Source: Vreelandella hamiltonii (GTDB taxonomy: Bacteria > Pseudomonadota > Gammaproteobacteria > Pseudomonadales > Halomonadaceae). From it: a stretch of DNA of 48,907 nucleotides. The position numbers were made by a program, and so were the translations under genes. The notes beneath the pieces were generated by a model, which saw only the letters and a list, made by a program, of their open reading frames with translations, was not told the DNA's origin and ran no database searches. The stretch spans positions 1 to 48,907 of the forward strand of contig NZ_BMXN01000025.1 in assembly GCF_014651775.1 (NCBI RefSeq), in the 5' to 3' direction. Of the stretch, positions 9,894-18,390 are shown in pieces (within the stretch, counting starts at the first letter, position 1; each line of letters starts with the position of its first letter).

Positions 9894-10838
9894 TCACGAC
9901 CAGGCATCCAGCAGGCGGCGATACGCCGCCTGCGCCTGGGTTGCGCTGATAGGCTGCAAACGCACTTCTGTACCCGGCAGGCACTGCGCCAGCCGGGCGC
10001 AGGCCATGGGCGTCAAAGCACCTAAACGCGGGTAGCCCCCAATGGTTTGGCGGTCGTTCATCAGAATGATCGGCTGGCCATCGGGGGGGATCTGCACGGC
10101 CCCTAAAGGAATCCCTTCAGAGACGATGCCGCCCAGGCGGCTGTTCAGCGCTTTGCCGGTGAGCCGAATGCCCATGCGGTCGGCGCGCTGGTCGACCGTC
10201 CAGGGCTGGTTGAAGGCATCGAACAGGCTGCGCCCGGCAAAGTGGGCGGCCTGGGAGCCCAGCACCATATCGAGTCGTACCGTTTGCGGCGTGCTGGAAA
10301 TCGCAGCCGTTGGCAGCTCAGCGTGGGCGGGCAGCGTGCGCACCGACGCCGAAATGCCTTTCCAGGTCAGCGTATCGCCCGCCTTGAGCGGCTGGCCATC
10401 TTCATGCAGCCCGCCTATCTGCTCTCGGGCGGTGCATGCTCGGCTGCCCAGCACGGCGGGTGCATCGAGCCCGCCAGGGAAGGCGAGATATGCGCGCAGG
10501 CCTTGCTTTGGCTGACGAAAAACCAGCGTCTGGCCCGCCTGCATCAGGAAGCTGGCGTTGGGGGCAAGGGGCTGGCCGTCCAGTGTGGTGGCCAGGTCGG
10601 CCCCGGTCAGGGCGAGGCGTACGTCGCGGTTGGCCACCAGGGTCAGGTTGCCGCCCATGACGATTTCCAGGGCTGCGCTATGCAAGGGGTTGCCCAGCAG
10701 CCAGTTGGCCCAGCGGAAGGCGATCCAGTCGGCGGCACCGCCTTGGGTAATGCCCAGGTGGCCAACGCCGAAGCGGCCTGCATCCTGAATCAGCGCCAGC
10801 GGCCCGGCTTGCTTGACGGTCAACATGGGCTGGCTCAT
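9894..10838 (-). CDS. pxpC: 5-oxoprolinase subunit C (biotin-dependent carboxyltransferase-like)
   Basis: PxpC works with PxpA and PxpB to hydrolyse 5-oxoproline (pyroglutamate) to glutamate with ATP. The 314-residue protein matches the KipA/urea amidolyase-related family: LIQDAGRFGVGHLGITQGGAAD near the start, ALEIVMGG, and late IILMNDRQTIGGYPRLG. Its start overlaps the pxpB stop by four bases. It is the last gene of the pxpABC operon. In Bacillus the same family is called KipA, but the presence of all three subunits in order favours 5-oxoprolinase. Confidence 0.9.
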   Translation of the reverse strand: MSQPMLTVKQAGPLALIQDAGRFGVGHLGITQGGAADWIAFRWANWLLGNPLHSAALEIVMGGNLTLVANRDVRLALTGADLATTLDGQPLAPNASFLMQAGQTLVFRQPKQGLRAYLAFPGGLDAPAVLGSRACTAREQIGGLHEDGQPLKAGDTLTWKGISASVRTLPAHAELPTAAISSTPQTVRLDMVLGSQAAHFAGRSLFDAFNQPWTVDQRADRMGIRLTGKALNSRLGGIVSEGIPLGAVQIPPDGQPIILMNDRQTIGGYPRLGALTPMACARLAQCLPGTEVRLQPISATQAQAAYRRLLDAWS

Positions 10839-11539
10839 GGGCGCTCCTCCAGCGGGGTGGTGTCGCCGCCGGCCGCTTCGAACTCGGCTTTTGAGATCGC
10901 CTTGAAGCGCACTTTATCGCCGGGGCGCAGCAGCGGCTCGCCGCGTTTGGCGTGCTCGAACAGCGGCACGGCGGTTCTACCCAGAATGTTCCAGCCGCCC
11001 GGGGAAAGCAGCGGGTAGATGGCCGTTTGTCGGTCGGCAATGCCGACGCTGCCCGCCGCGACGCGGCGGCGGGGCGTTTTCAATCGTGGAGTGGCAATGG
11101 CCTCGTCCACCAGGCCCATGAAGCCGTAGCCAGGGGCAAAGCCCAGCGCAAACACGCAGTAATCGTGGCTGCAGTGGCGCTCGATCAAGGCATCGACGCT
11201 GAGCCCGGCGCGCGTTGCTACCATGGGCAATTCGGGGCCAACGCTTTCGTCGTACCACACGGGAATCTCGTGCAGCTGCCCCTGCTGGGTGTCGGCAGGG
11301 GTGAGATCGTGCAGCGCGCTACGCACCAGCGTCGTGGCCTGGGTAAAGGTGAGCTTCTGGCAATCGTAGTGCACCAGCAGAGTGGTGTACGAGGGAATCA
11401 GGTCGATCAGCGCATGAGCAAAAGCGCGGCGTAGTGCCTCGTCGGCGGCCATGATCCAGGCCATATTGCGTTCATCGATGGCGTCGAACAGGCGCACCGT
11501 CAAGGCGTCCATGGCGGCGGTTTCCAGGCGTAGTTTCAC
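10835..11539 (-). CDS. pxpB: 5-oxoprolinase subunit B (KipI family)
   Basis: The 234-residue protein has the diagnostic motifs [13 protein letters not shown] and [18 protein letters not shown] followed by [11 protein letters not shown]. PxpB is proposed to phosphorylate or activate the substrate together with PxpC, while PxpA opens the ring. It overlaps both neighbours by four bases (ATGA type), indicating a tightly coupled operon. The ORF starts at ATG 11539; a shorter start at MDALTVRLF is also possible. Confidence 0.9.
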   Translation of the reverse strand: MKLRLETAAMDALTVRLFDAIDERNMAWIMAADEALRRAFAHALIDLIPSYTTLLVHYDCQKLTFTQATTLVRSALHDLTPADTQQGQLHEIPVWYDESVGPELPMVATRAGLSVDALIERHCSHDYCVFALGFAPGYGFMGLVDEAIATPRLKTPRRRVAAGSVGIADRQTAIYPLLSPGGWNILGRTAVPLFEHAKRGEPLLRPGDKVRFKAISKAEFEAAGGDTTPLEERP

Positions 11540-12288
11540 GCGGACTCCAGCGCCGTGAAGGCCTCGCGAATGGCGCGCACGGCAGCCACGGATTCGGGGT
11601 TGTCGCCATGCACGCAGAGCGTGTCGCAGGGTAACTGCAAGGCGCTGCCATCTCGGGCGGTGAGCGCTTCCCCTTTGGCCAGCGCAACCGCTTGGGCGAC
11701 GATGGTGGTCTGGTCGTGGTGCACGGCCCCTGCCAGGCGACGAGAGGCCAGATGGCCGTTGGCCTCATACGCGCGGTCAGCGAAGGTCTCGAACCACAGC
11801 GTGACGCCCATTTTTTTCGCTAGCTGACGGTGCGGCTCTGGGTCAGCGGTGGCCATCACCATCAGCGGCAGGCGGGCATCGAAGGCTTTCACGGCGCGCA
11901 TGGCGCCTTCCAACAGCGCCAGGTTGGCGGCCATGTCGTTGTACATGGCCCCGTGGGGTTTGACGTAGCTCAGCGCCGTGCCTTCTGCCTGGCAAATGCC
12001 CGCCAGCGCGCCGATCTGGTAGAGCATCATGTCTTCCACTTCATCCGGCGTGCAGGCCATGGAGCGGCGGCCAAACCCCATGAGATCCGGGTAGCCCGGG
12101 TGCGCACCGATCTTCACGTCGTGCTGGACCGCCAGGGCCACCGTCTTGCGCATCACATGGGGGTCGGAAGCGTGGTAGCCGCAGGCAATGTTGGCGCAGT
12201 CGACGTAGGGCATGACGTCTGCGTCCAAGCCAATCGACCAGTTGCCGAAACTTTCGCCCATGTCGCAGTTGAGAAGGGGAATGGCCAT
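11536..12288 (-). CDS. pxpA: 5-oxoprolinase subunit A (LamB/YcsF family)
   Basis: PxpA is the 250-residue LamB/YcsF family subunit needed for ATP-dependent cleavage of 5-oxoproline. Motifs visible are [12 protein letters not shown] at the N-terminus, [27 protein letters not shown] and [12 protein letters not shown] place the start at ATG 12288 because GGAGG lies six bases upstream and the family begins MxIxLNCDxGE; a longer frame to 12360 runs over the promoter. The gene is first in pxpABC and divergent from a LysR regulator. Confidence 0.93.
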   Translation of the reverse strand: MAIPLLNCDMGESFGNWSIGLDADVMPYVDCANIACGYHASDPHVMRKTVALAVQHDVKIGAHPGYPDLMGFGRRSMACTPDEVEDMMLYQIGALAGICQAEGTALSYVKPHGAMYNDMAANLALLEGAMRAVKAFDARLPLMVMATADPEPHRQLAKKMGVTLWFETFADRAYEANGHLASRRLAGAVHHDQTTIVAQAVALAKGEALTARDGSALQLPCDTLCVHGDNPESVAAVRAIREAFTALESA

Positions 12289-12317
12289 AGCACCTCCAGC
12301 AGATGGATTATGTTTTT

Positions 12318-12449
12318 GATTGTGCGAATCAATATATGGAGGCGCGATATCAAGTGCCAATCGTTTTTAGCGATACTTAATATCGGCCCTTCCTATCATG
12401 CTGTTATTTAGTGGAAAAATGGTTGACGCTAGGGCGCGATACGATTATC
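12318..12449. promoter_or_regulatory. Cluster of GAT-type inverted repeats in the pxpA-lysR gap
   Basis: The 412-bp gap holds four short symmetric elements: GATT-N5-AATC (12318-12330), GATATC (12346-12351), GATA-N5-TATC (12372-12384) and GATA-N4-TATC (12438-12449). The first overlaps the predicted pxpA start site and the last overlaps the candidate lysR -10. They may be LysR-type binding sites, but short AT-rich symmetry can occur by chance. I see nothing else in 12460-12700. Confidence 0.3.
12331..12360 (-). promoter_or_regulatory. Candidate pxpABC promoter
   Basis: Reading leftwards, -35 TTGGCA (12355-12360) and -10 TATATT (12331-12336) are 18 bp apart, about 43 bp before the pxpA start codon. 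Confidence 0.5.
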
Positions 12450-12451
12450 AA
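12423..12451 (+). promoter_or_regulatory. Candidate promoter for the LysR gene
   Basis: -35 TTGACG (12423-12428) and -10 TATCAA (12446-12451) with a 17-bp spacer. This would leave an untranslated leader of about 240 bases. Confidence 0.35.
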
Positions 12452-12700
12452 CTAAATAAAGCACCTCAAAAAAACATAAAAGAAACGCTCAGGCAGGATT
12501 CGGCAACACGTCATCGCGACGCAGAATAATGGCCGCCCACGAGTGATTTCCCAGGAGTGCATCATGCGGTCGTCGCCAGCCCCGCGACAGCGCATCCGGG
12601 ATTGCCCGGATATGCTGAACATACATTCTCCGTACAGCCCCCTGTGCTTGCCTTGCGGCGTGGCATTCTGTGGCTGTCTCGATATGGCTGGTTAGGCATC

Positions 12701-13690
12701 ATGCTCGATTTCAAGGAACTGGACGCCTTCGTCTGGGCGGTCAAGCTGGGGTCCTTTCGCAAGGCGGCCTTACGCTTGCACATCACTCAGCCGTCGGTTT
12801 CCGAACGTATCTCGCGGTTGGAAAACAGCGTGGGCGACATCTTGCTGGAGCGCTCGGCGCGCCCCATTCAGCCCACCATGCGCGGCCGCGAGTTCTACCT
12901 GCATGCAGAGCGCTTGCTGGCCCAGCGCGAAGAAGCCCTCAAACTCTTCGACAACGACGAAACGTTTTCGGCGCCGCTGAGGCTGGGCACCATCGAAACC
13001 ATTGCCCACAGCTGGTTCCCTACGTTCATGCAGCAGCTCACGGCGCGTTACCCTGCGCTGATCATCGAGCTGACCGTGGATTACTCCCCGGCGCTCAACG
13101 AGCGGCTGCTCTCCAACGAACTCGATGTGCTGCTGGCCATGAACGGCTACCTGCCCACCGAACAAATCGAGTACGACACCCTCAGCCCCTATGAAATGGG
13201 CATGTTCGTGTCGCCCCGTCATGCGCGGATGCTGGGCGAGCACCCCGATGCCTGGGTAAGTAGCCTGCCGTTCATCTCGTTTGGCAAGCTGGCGCGCCCT
13301 TATGAAGAGCTGCTGCGCTACTTGAGCGACCAGGGCGTTCGTCAGCCGCGTATCCATAGTGTCAGTACGCTGATGACCATCGTGCGGCTCACCGTGGAAG
13401 GGCTGGGCATCGGTGCCCTGCCGGTGGCCACGGTGCTGGAGGAGTGGCGGCGGGGCGAGCTGTACCGGCTGGCGCTGCCTGCGCCGCTGCCTGCCATGCA
13501 CTACGACGTCATCTGGCGCACGGCCAACCACTCCCGGTTTTGCCGCAGCGTGGGCCGTCTGGCCCAGGAGTGCGCACGGGGCTATGCCCATGACAAGCAG
13601 AGCGACATTCGTCATACCGCTTCTACCGGCCGCTGGGTGACCCCTGGCGTGCTTCCTTCCCACCCCGTTGCATCATCCCTATCAATATGA
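12701..13690 (+). CDS. LysR-family transcriptional regulator
   Basis: A 329-residue LysR-type regulator. The helix-turn-helix lies at about residues 1-60 (KLGSFRKAALRLHITQPSVSERISRLE), followed by an effector-binding domain. I use the ATG at 12701 because LysR proteins begin directly with this domain; the open frame extends upstream to a GTG at 12557 but the extra 48 residues look unlike the family. It is divergent from pxpABC and directly precedes dctPQM in the same direction, so it probably controls one or both in response to 5-oxoproline or a related compound. Its stop overlaps a possible ATG of dctP. Confidence 0.85.
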   Translation: MLDFKELDAFVWAVKLGSFRKAALRLHITQPSVSERISRLENSVGDILLERSARPIQPTMRGREFYLHAERLLAQREEALKLFDNDETFSAPLRLGTIETIAHSWFPTFMQQLTARYPALIIELTVDYSPALNERLLSNELDVLLAMNGYLPTEQIEYDTLSPYEMGMFVSPRHARMLGEHPDAWVSSLPFISFGKLARPYEELLRYLSDQGVRQPRIHSVSTLMTIVRLTVEGLGIGALPVATVLEEWRRGELYRLALPAPLPAMHYDVIWRTANHSRFCRSVGRLAQECARGYAHDKQSDIRHTASTGRWVTPGVLPSHPVASSLSI

Positions 13691-13707
13691 ATAAAAGGAT
13701 CATTCCC

Positions 13708-14697
13708 ATGCGTACACGTTTTGCGACTCCGCTGTTGCTGGCCACTGCCTGTAGTCTTGCCGCCGCTGCCACGGCGCAAGCTGCCCAGTGGACCATGGCC
13801 ACGCCCTACGGCGATGCCAGTTTCCATACTCAAAACACCAAGCAGTTCGCCGAAGACGTGGCCGAGGCCACGGGCGGTGAGCTGACCATCACGGTACACA
13901 GCGGCGGCTCGCTGGTATCGCATGGTGAGATCAAGCCTTCAGTGCGCCGTGGCACCATCGATGCCGGTGAGGTGTTCCTGTCGGTACTCTCCAACGATGA
14001 CCCGATTTTCGAGGTCGACACACTGCCAGGCGTCGCCGGTAGTTACGACGATGCCTACGCCCTGTGGGAAGCGACCAAACCGATGATCACGGAGTTGTTC
14101 GCTTACGAGGGATTGATTCCGCTCTACGCCGTGGCATGGCCCGCCCAAGGAATCTATACCGCCAAACCGCTGACCGACCCGGCACAGTTCGAAGGACTGC
14201 GCGTGCGTGCGCCCAATATCAACACCCAGCGCTTCGTCAACAACCTGGGCGGCAGCCCCACCGAAACCGAAGAGTCGGACATCCCCACGGCGTTCAGCAC
14301 CGGCCGTGTGGATGCCATGATTACCTCCAGCTCGACCGGTAACTCCATGGCCGCCTGGGACTATGTCTCGGACTATACCGATGCCAACCTGTGGCTACCG
14401 AAGAACATCGTGTTCATCAGCCAGCGCAGCTTTGATCGCCTGGACGAGGCCACCCAGGAGGCGCTGATGGAAGCGGCAGCCCGTGCCGAAGAGCGTGGCT
14501 GGCAGATGAGCCGCGATAACAACGAGGCCAGCCTGGCGGCGCTCGAAGCCAACGGCATTAGCGTTTCCGAGCCCAATGAGGCCGTGGCTGCAGCGTTGCA
14601 GGCAGCAGGCGATGCGCTGTTTGCCGACTGGTTGGCCCGTGCCGATGATGAAGCCGAACAAGCGCTGGAAACCTATCAAGCCCAGCGCGGCGAATAA
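13708..14697 (+). CDS. dctP: TRAP transporter substrate-binding protein (DctP family)
   Basis: The periplasmic receptor of a TRAP transporter, 329 residues with a signal peptide cleaved near AQA-AQ (residue 25-26). The region GLRVRAPNINTQRFVNNLGGSPTE contains the Arg that usually pairs with the substrate carboxylate in DctP proteins. I chose ATG 13708, which follows AAAAGGA by nine bases; an ATG at 13687 overlaps the lysR stop. The substrate is not known. The neighbouring 5-oxoprolinase genes suggest 5-oxoproline, which is an inference from position. Confidence 0.87.
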   Translation: MRTRFATPLLLATACSLAAAATAQAAQWTMATPYGDASFHTQNTKQFAEDVAEATGGELTITVHSGGSLVSHGEIKPSVRRGTIDAGEVFLSVLSNDDPIFEVDTLPGVAGSYDDAYALWEATKPMITELFAYEGLIPLYAVAWPAQGIYTAKPLTDPAQFEGLRVRAPNINTQRFVNNLGGSPTETEESDIPTAFSTGRVDAMITSSSTGNSMAAWDYVSDYTDANLWLPKNIVFISQRSFDRLDEATQEALMEAAARAEERGWQMSRDNNEASLAALEANGISVSEPNEAVAAALQAAGDALFADWLARADDEAEQALETYQAQRGE

Positions 14698-14710
14698 TCT
14701 GGCTCCACGT

Positions 14711-14737
14711 GGGGCGGTGTGACCGCCCCTTCTTCTC
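14711..14737 (+). terminator. Hairpin between dctP and dctQ
   Basis: GGGGCGGT-GTG-ACCGCCCC followed by TTCTTCT. It sits between the receptor and permease genes and probably attenuates transcription or protects the 3' end of the receptor mRNA, giving more receptor than permease. Confidence 0.55.
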
Positions 14738-14761
14738 TGCGCACTGTGCGAGACTGCGAAC

Positions 14762-15325
14762 ATGACGTTTAAATTCGACAAACTCTACCGCCTGGGTGCC
14801 TGGGGAGCCGCCGCGTGCATGGTGGCGATTTGTGCGCTGATCGCCCTGCAGGTCACCTTCCGGCTGGTGGATGCACTGCTGGTGCTGGTGGGTCTGGGGC
14901 GGCTGGGCATCAGCATTACCGGGGTCTCGGAAATGGCCTCTTACCTGCTGGTCGGCGCCACGTTTCTGGGGCTGGCCTACACCTTCGTTCACCACGCACA
15001 CATTCGTGTCACCCTGCTGATTTCGCGACTGCCGTCCGCCATTCGCGTCTGGTTTGAAGTCTTCGGTCTCATCGTCGCGCTGGCCATCAGCCTGCTGCTG
15101 GGGTACGGGCTGATCGAACTGGCCAGGGAAAGCCTGCAATACAACGATGTCTCGTCGGGGTTCATGGCCATTCCGCTGTGGATTCCGCAAACCGTGTTAG
15201 CCACGGGGGTGGGATTACTGTGCCTGGCGCTGCTGGAAGCGCTGATCACGGCGCTGCGCATTGCCGCCCGCGACCCGTCCAGCTTCCGCGAAGCGACGGC
15301 CACCGATGACAGCGAGATGCCCTAG
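14762..15325 (+). CDS. dctQ: TRAP transporter small permease (DctQ family)
   Basis: A 187-residue protein with four predicted membrane helices (about residues 15-40, 58-80, 98-122 and 140-165), as in DctQ subunits. It pairs with the large permease DctM in the inner membrane. The gene lies between dctP and dctM with a short leader containing a hairpin. The Shine-Dalgarno sequence before ATG 14762 is weak. Confidence 0.85.
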   Translation: MTFKFDKLYRLGAWGAAACMVAICALIALQVTFRLVDALLVLVGLGRLGISITGVSEMASYLLVGATFLGLAYTFVHHAHIRVTLLISRLPSAIRVWFEVFGLIVALAISLLLGYGLIELARESLQYNDVSSGFMAIPLWIPQTVLATGVGLLCLALLEALITALRIAARDPSSFREATATDDSEMP

Positions 15326-15348
15326 CTCGGCTACTCTGGAGAATTCCT

Positions 15349-16653
15349 GTGCTACTACTTAGCTTGGTGACGATGTTTACCCTGGTGCTGCTGTTGGGCA
15401 GTGGGGTGTGGATCGCGTTTGCGCTGATCGGAACGGCGTGGATCGCGTTGGAGTTTTTTAGCCCGTTTTCACCGGGGCCGATTCTGGCCTCCGATTTCTG
15501 GGGCGCCAGCTATGGCTGGGATTTGACGGCGCTGCCCATGTTCATCTGGATGGGCGAGATTCTGTTTCGCTCGGGGCTGGCCGACAACATGTTTCGTGGC
15601 CTGTCGCCCTGGTTGAACCGCCTGCCGGGCCGTCTGCTGCATACCAATATCATCGGCAGCGGCATGTTCGCGGCGGTGTGCGGTTCGTCGGCAGCCACCT
15701 GTGCCACGGTCGGTAAAATGACGCTGCCGGAGCTGGAACGTCGAGGCTACGACAGCAATATGGCCATTGGTACGTTGGCCAGTGCGTCCACCCTGGGCCT
15801 GCTCATTCCTCCCTCCATCGTGCTGATCGTGTATGGCGTGGTGACCGAGCAGTCGATCTCACGGCTGTTCATGGCCGGTATCGGGCCGGGCCTGATGATT
15901 CTGGCCCTGTTCATGACGTATCTGGTGCTCTGGGCGCTGCTCAAGGGCAACCGGGAACAGTTGACCGGTGCCGACGAGTCGAGCATGAGCCTGGCGGAAA
16001 AGCTGCGCAACACCTGGGCGCTCATGCCGATACTGCTGCTGATCGGCGGTATCATCGTGTCCATTTACGGTGGTTTGGCGTCGCCGACGGAAGCCGCCGC
16101 CGTGGGGGTCGTGCTGTCGATGGTGATTGCTTACTTCAATGGTCATTTCAACCGAGCCATTTTCACCAGCTCACTGTTTGCGGCGGTGCGGACGGCGTGC
16201 ATGATCGCCTTCATCATTGCCGGGGCCTCGTTCCTGACCTCGGCCATGGGCTTTACTCAGGTGCCCATGCAGCTGGCCCGTGCGATTGGGGAAATGGGGC
16301 TGTCGCCCACCATGCTGCTGATTGCGCTGACGGTACTGCTGCTGCTGATGGGCTGTTTCCTGGACGGCATTTCTCTGATTCTGCTGGTGACGGCGATCAT
16401 CATGCCCGTCATCAGTGCGGCAGGCTTCGACCTGATCTGGTTCGGTATCTATCTGGTGATCGTGGTGGAGATGTCGCAAATCACGCCGCCCGTCGGGTTC
16501 AACCTGTTCGTGATCCAGGGGCTTACCGGCAAGGATATCCTGACCATCACCAAGGCAACGCTACCGTTCTTTCTGCTGATGCTGTTGGCAATCGCCTTGA
16601 TGCATATCTTCCCTGAGATTGCGCTGTACCTGCCCCAGGCGATGAACCGCTAA
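15349..16653 (+). CDS. dctM: TRAP transporter large permease (DctM family)
   Basis: The 434-residue ion-coupled permease subunit, with about 12 hydrophobic segments, and the family features SGMFAAVCGSSAATCATVG and ASTLGLLIPPSIVLIVYGVVTE. The GTG start at 15349 follows GGAGA by about six bases. Together with dctP and dctQ it forms a complete TRAP system that takes up organic acids with a sodium gradient. Its last four bases overlap the stop of the HDOD-GGDEF gene on the other strand. Confidence 0.92.
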   Translation: MLLLSLVTMFTLVLLLGSGVWIAFALIGTAWIALEFFSPFSPGPILASDFWGASYGWDLTALPMFIWMGEILFRSGLADNMFRGLSPWLNRLPGRLLHTNIIGSGMFAAVCGSSAATCATVGKMTLPELERRGYDSNMAIGTLASASTLGLLIPPSIVLIVYGVVTEQSISRLFMAGIGPGLMILALFMTYLVLWALLKGNREQLTGADESSMSLAEKLRNTWALMPILLLIGGIIVSIYGGLASPTEAAAVGVVLSMVIAYFNGHFNRAIFTSSLFAAVRTACMIAFIIAGASFLTSAMGFTQVPMQLARAIGEMGLSPTMLLIALTVLLLLMGCFLDGISLILLVTAIIMPVISAAGFDLIWFGIYLVIVVEMSQITPPVGFNLFVIQGLTGKDILTITKATLPFFLLMLLAIALMHIFPEIALYLPQAMNR

Positions 16654-18194
16654 CGCGATAAAATCGCTCGCCCGTAAACGGCGATACCGCCCCGACCAGC
16701 GCGCTTGATGGCGTACATGCTCTGGTCGGCGGCGTCGATCATCTCTCTTTCATTGGCAAACTCGCCATCGTCGAGACACGCAATACCGATCGAGACGGAG
16801 ATATAAAGCAGCTCCTGGCCAACCTCGGCCATGGGCTGCTCCTGCAGGCGTTGGGCAATCCGTTCGGCAAAATGCTGAGCCGTTTCGGCCGTTTCGTCGG
16901 GCAGGATGACCAGAAACTCCTCACCGCCATAGCGGCCCGCCAGGTCACCCGCCCGAGTCAGGGCCGACAGTGTACTGCCGAACTGGGCAAGCACCTGGTC
17001 GCCGGCCTGGTGGCCGTAGCGGTCATTCAGCACCTTGAAGTGATCCAGGTCGATGAACACGACCGAGAGCGTGCGCTGCCGGGAGCGGCAGCGTTCGAAG
17101 CATTCATGCAGCTGCTCTTCCAGCCAGGCGCGATTGGCAAGCTGGGTCAGCGGGTCGATGCGGCTACGCTGTTCGAGCTGCGTGTAGTCCTTCAGGAGCG
17201 ATTCACTGCTCCTCTGCTGCGCTTCCAACTGAGTGCTGAGCATCAGCGTGTGTTCGAACAAGCGCTGATGGGCACGTTCGATCAACGAGTAACTATCCAC
17301 GGTCACGGCTAGCGGAATGTCGAGCGAGTGCGACAGCGGTGGCAGCGTTTGCTGCAGATAGGTCAGCAGCGTATCAAGGGCCAATGGCTGAGGGAGTGCC
17401 ATCAGGCTTGATTGGCGCATCAGCAGCGCCAGCGCCTGGGCCGGGTCGGGGGAGAGCCAGGCATCGGCGACCAGCCCCGACAAACGGATGCACAGGTCAG
17501 CCAGGTTGTCGGTCTCCAGTGTGCCATGGCTTTCATACACGCTGCGGGCCAGCGTCTCGTGTGCGCCCCATTTCGCTAACAGCCATGCACCGACCAGAGT
17601 GTGATCACAGCCAAACAGGCGCTGCTCGGCTTGCGTGACCTGCTGGTGCGACACGCCTTCATTGCCATAAAGGTGTTCCGCATCGACCGGGAAGGCTTTC
17701 TGCAGGGCAAGCATGCCAATATCCTGCAACAGCGCGGCCGTGAACACGCACCCAGCCTGTTCGGGGCAGTGTTGCTGGGCGAAGTAGCTGGCCGTGACGG
17801 CCGCCGTGAAGGCTCGCTGCCAATAAAGGCCCTGACTGGGCGCTCCACTGTGCTGCTCAAACAGCTTGAAACTGAGCACCGTGGCCAGGGTGGCATCGGT
17901 GCCTAGCCGTTGTGTCGCTTCGAAACAGGTCAAGGGCGGCTGGCTGGCGCGCAGGTAGTGCACGCTGTTGGCCACGCTCAGCACTCTGGCCGTCAGGGCG
18001 GGGTCGTGTTCGATGGTCGTGGCGTAATCCGTCAGGGTGGCGTCGGCCATACTGGCCACCTCCAGCACACGCATGGCGACCATGGGCAGTGAAGGAAGGC
18101 CCTGACACTGCAGCAGCGCGCCTCCCAAGGCAGGGGGCATCTGATCGGCAAGCTGGCGGTAAAACGTTTCGCTGATGGCGGCTGAGCTCGTCAT
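16650..18194 (-). CDS. HDOD-GGDEF protein, predicted diguanylate cyclase
   Basis: A 514-residue fusion. An HDOD domain covers about residues 25-235, with LLQDIGML where HD-type proteins have LLHDIG. A GGDEF domain covers about 345-510 with the intact active site RYGGEEF (GGEEF at 423-427) and an intact inhibitory site RAGD (414-417), five residues upstream. It should therefore make c-di-GMP and be product-inhibited. No membrane segment is evident, so it is likely cytoplasmic. A GAGGAAA ribosome-binding site precedes the ATG at 18194. The gene is divergent from a predicted c-di-GMP phosphodiesterase. What the HDOD domain senses is unknown. Confidence 0.88.
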   Translation of the reverse strand: MTSSAAISETFYRQLADQMPPALGGALLQCQGLPSLPMVAMRVLEVASMADATLTDYATTIEHDPALTARVLSVANSVHYLRASQPPLTCFEATQRLGTDATLATVLSFKLFEQHSGAPSQGLYWQRAFTAAVTASYFAQQHCPEQAGCVFTAALLQDIGMLALQKAFPVDAEHLYGNEGVSHQQVTQAEQRLFGCDHTLVGAWLLAKWGAHETLARSVYESHGTLETDNLADLCIRLSGLVADAWLSPDPAQALALLMRQSSLMALPQPLALDTLLTYLQQTLPPLSHSLDIPLAVTVDSYSLIERAHQRLFEHTLMLSTQLEAQQRSSESLLKDYTQLEQRSRIDPLTQLANRAWLEEQLHECFERCRSRQRTLSVVFIDLDHFKVLNDRYGHQAGDQVLAQFGSTLSALTRAGDLAGRYGGEEFLVILPDETAETAQHFAERIAQRLQEQPMAEVGQELLYISVSIGIACLDDGEFANEREMIDAADQSMYAIKRAGRGGIAVYGRAILSR

Positions 18195-18340
18195 GTGATT
18201 TCCTCGTACGCCGAACAGCGGTGTGGGCGACTTATCGTATAGGGAAAGCTATTGTTTACCATAGTGTACGCCGCACCGATATGACGGGGGTACAGCCTCT
18301 ATCCCTAAGACCCTGGTTTATGCTGCAAATGTCACTGTGT

Positions 18341-18366
18341 TTTTTTACCTGAATTCAGGTTAAAAA
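18341..18366. promoter_or_regulatory. 26-bp palindrome between two c-di-GMP genes
   Basis: ACCTGAATTCAGGT (18347-18360) is a perfect 14-bp palindrome. Apart from one symmetric mismatch, the symmetry continues into flanking T and A runs, for 26 bp in all. It lies 25 bp before the start codon of the EAL gene in the 196-bp divergent gap. It may be a dimer operator, or a hairpin in the leader. Confidence 0.5.
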
Positions 18367-18390
18367 GAGTCAAAGCCGAGCTGCTTAAAA

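Noticed and set aside
12557..12700. N-terminal extension of the LysR regulator
   Set aside because: No Shine-Dalgarno sequence and no similarity to LysR proteins, which start at the helix-turn-helix.
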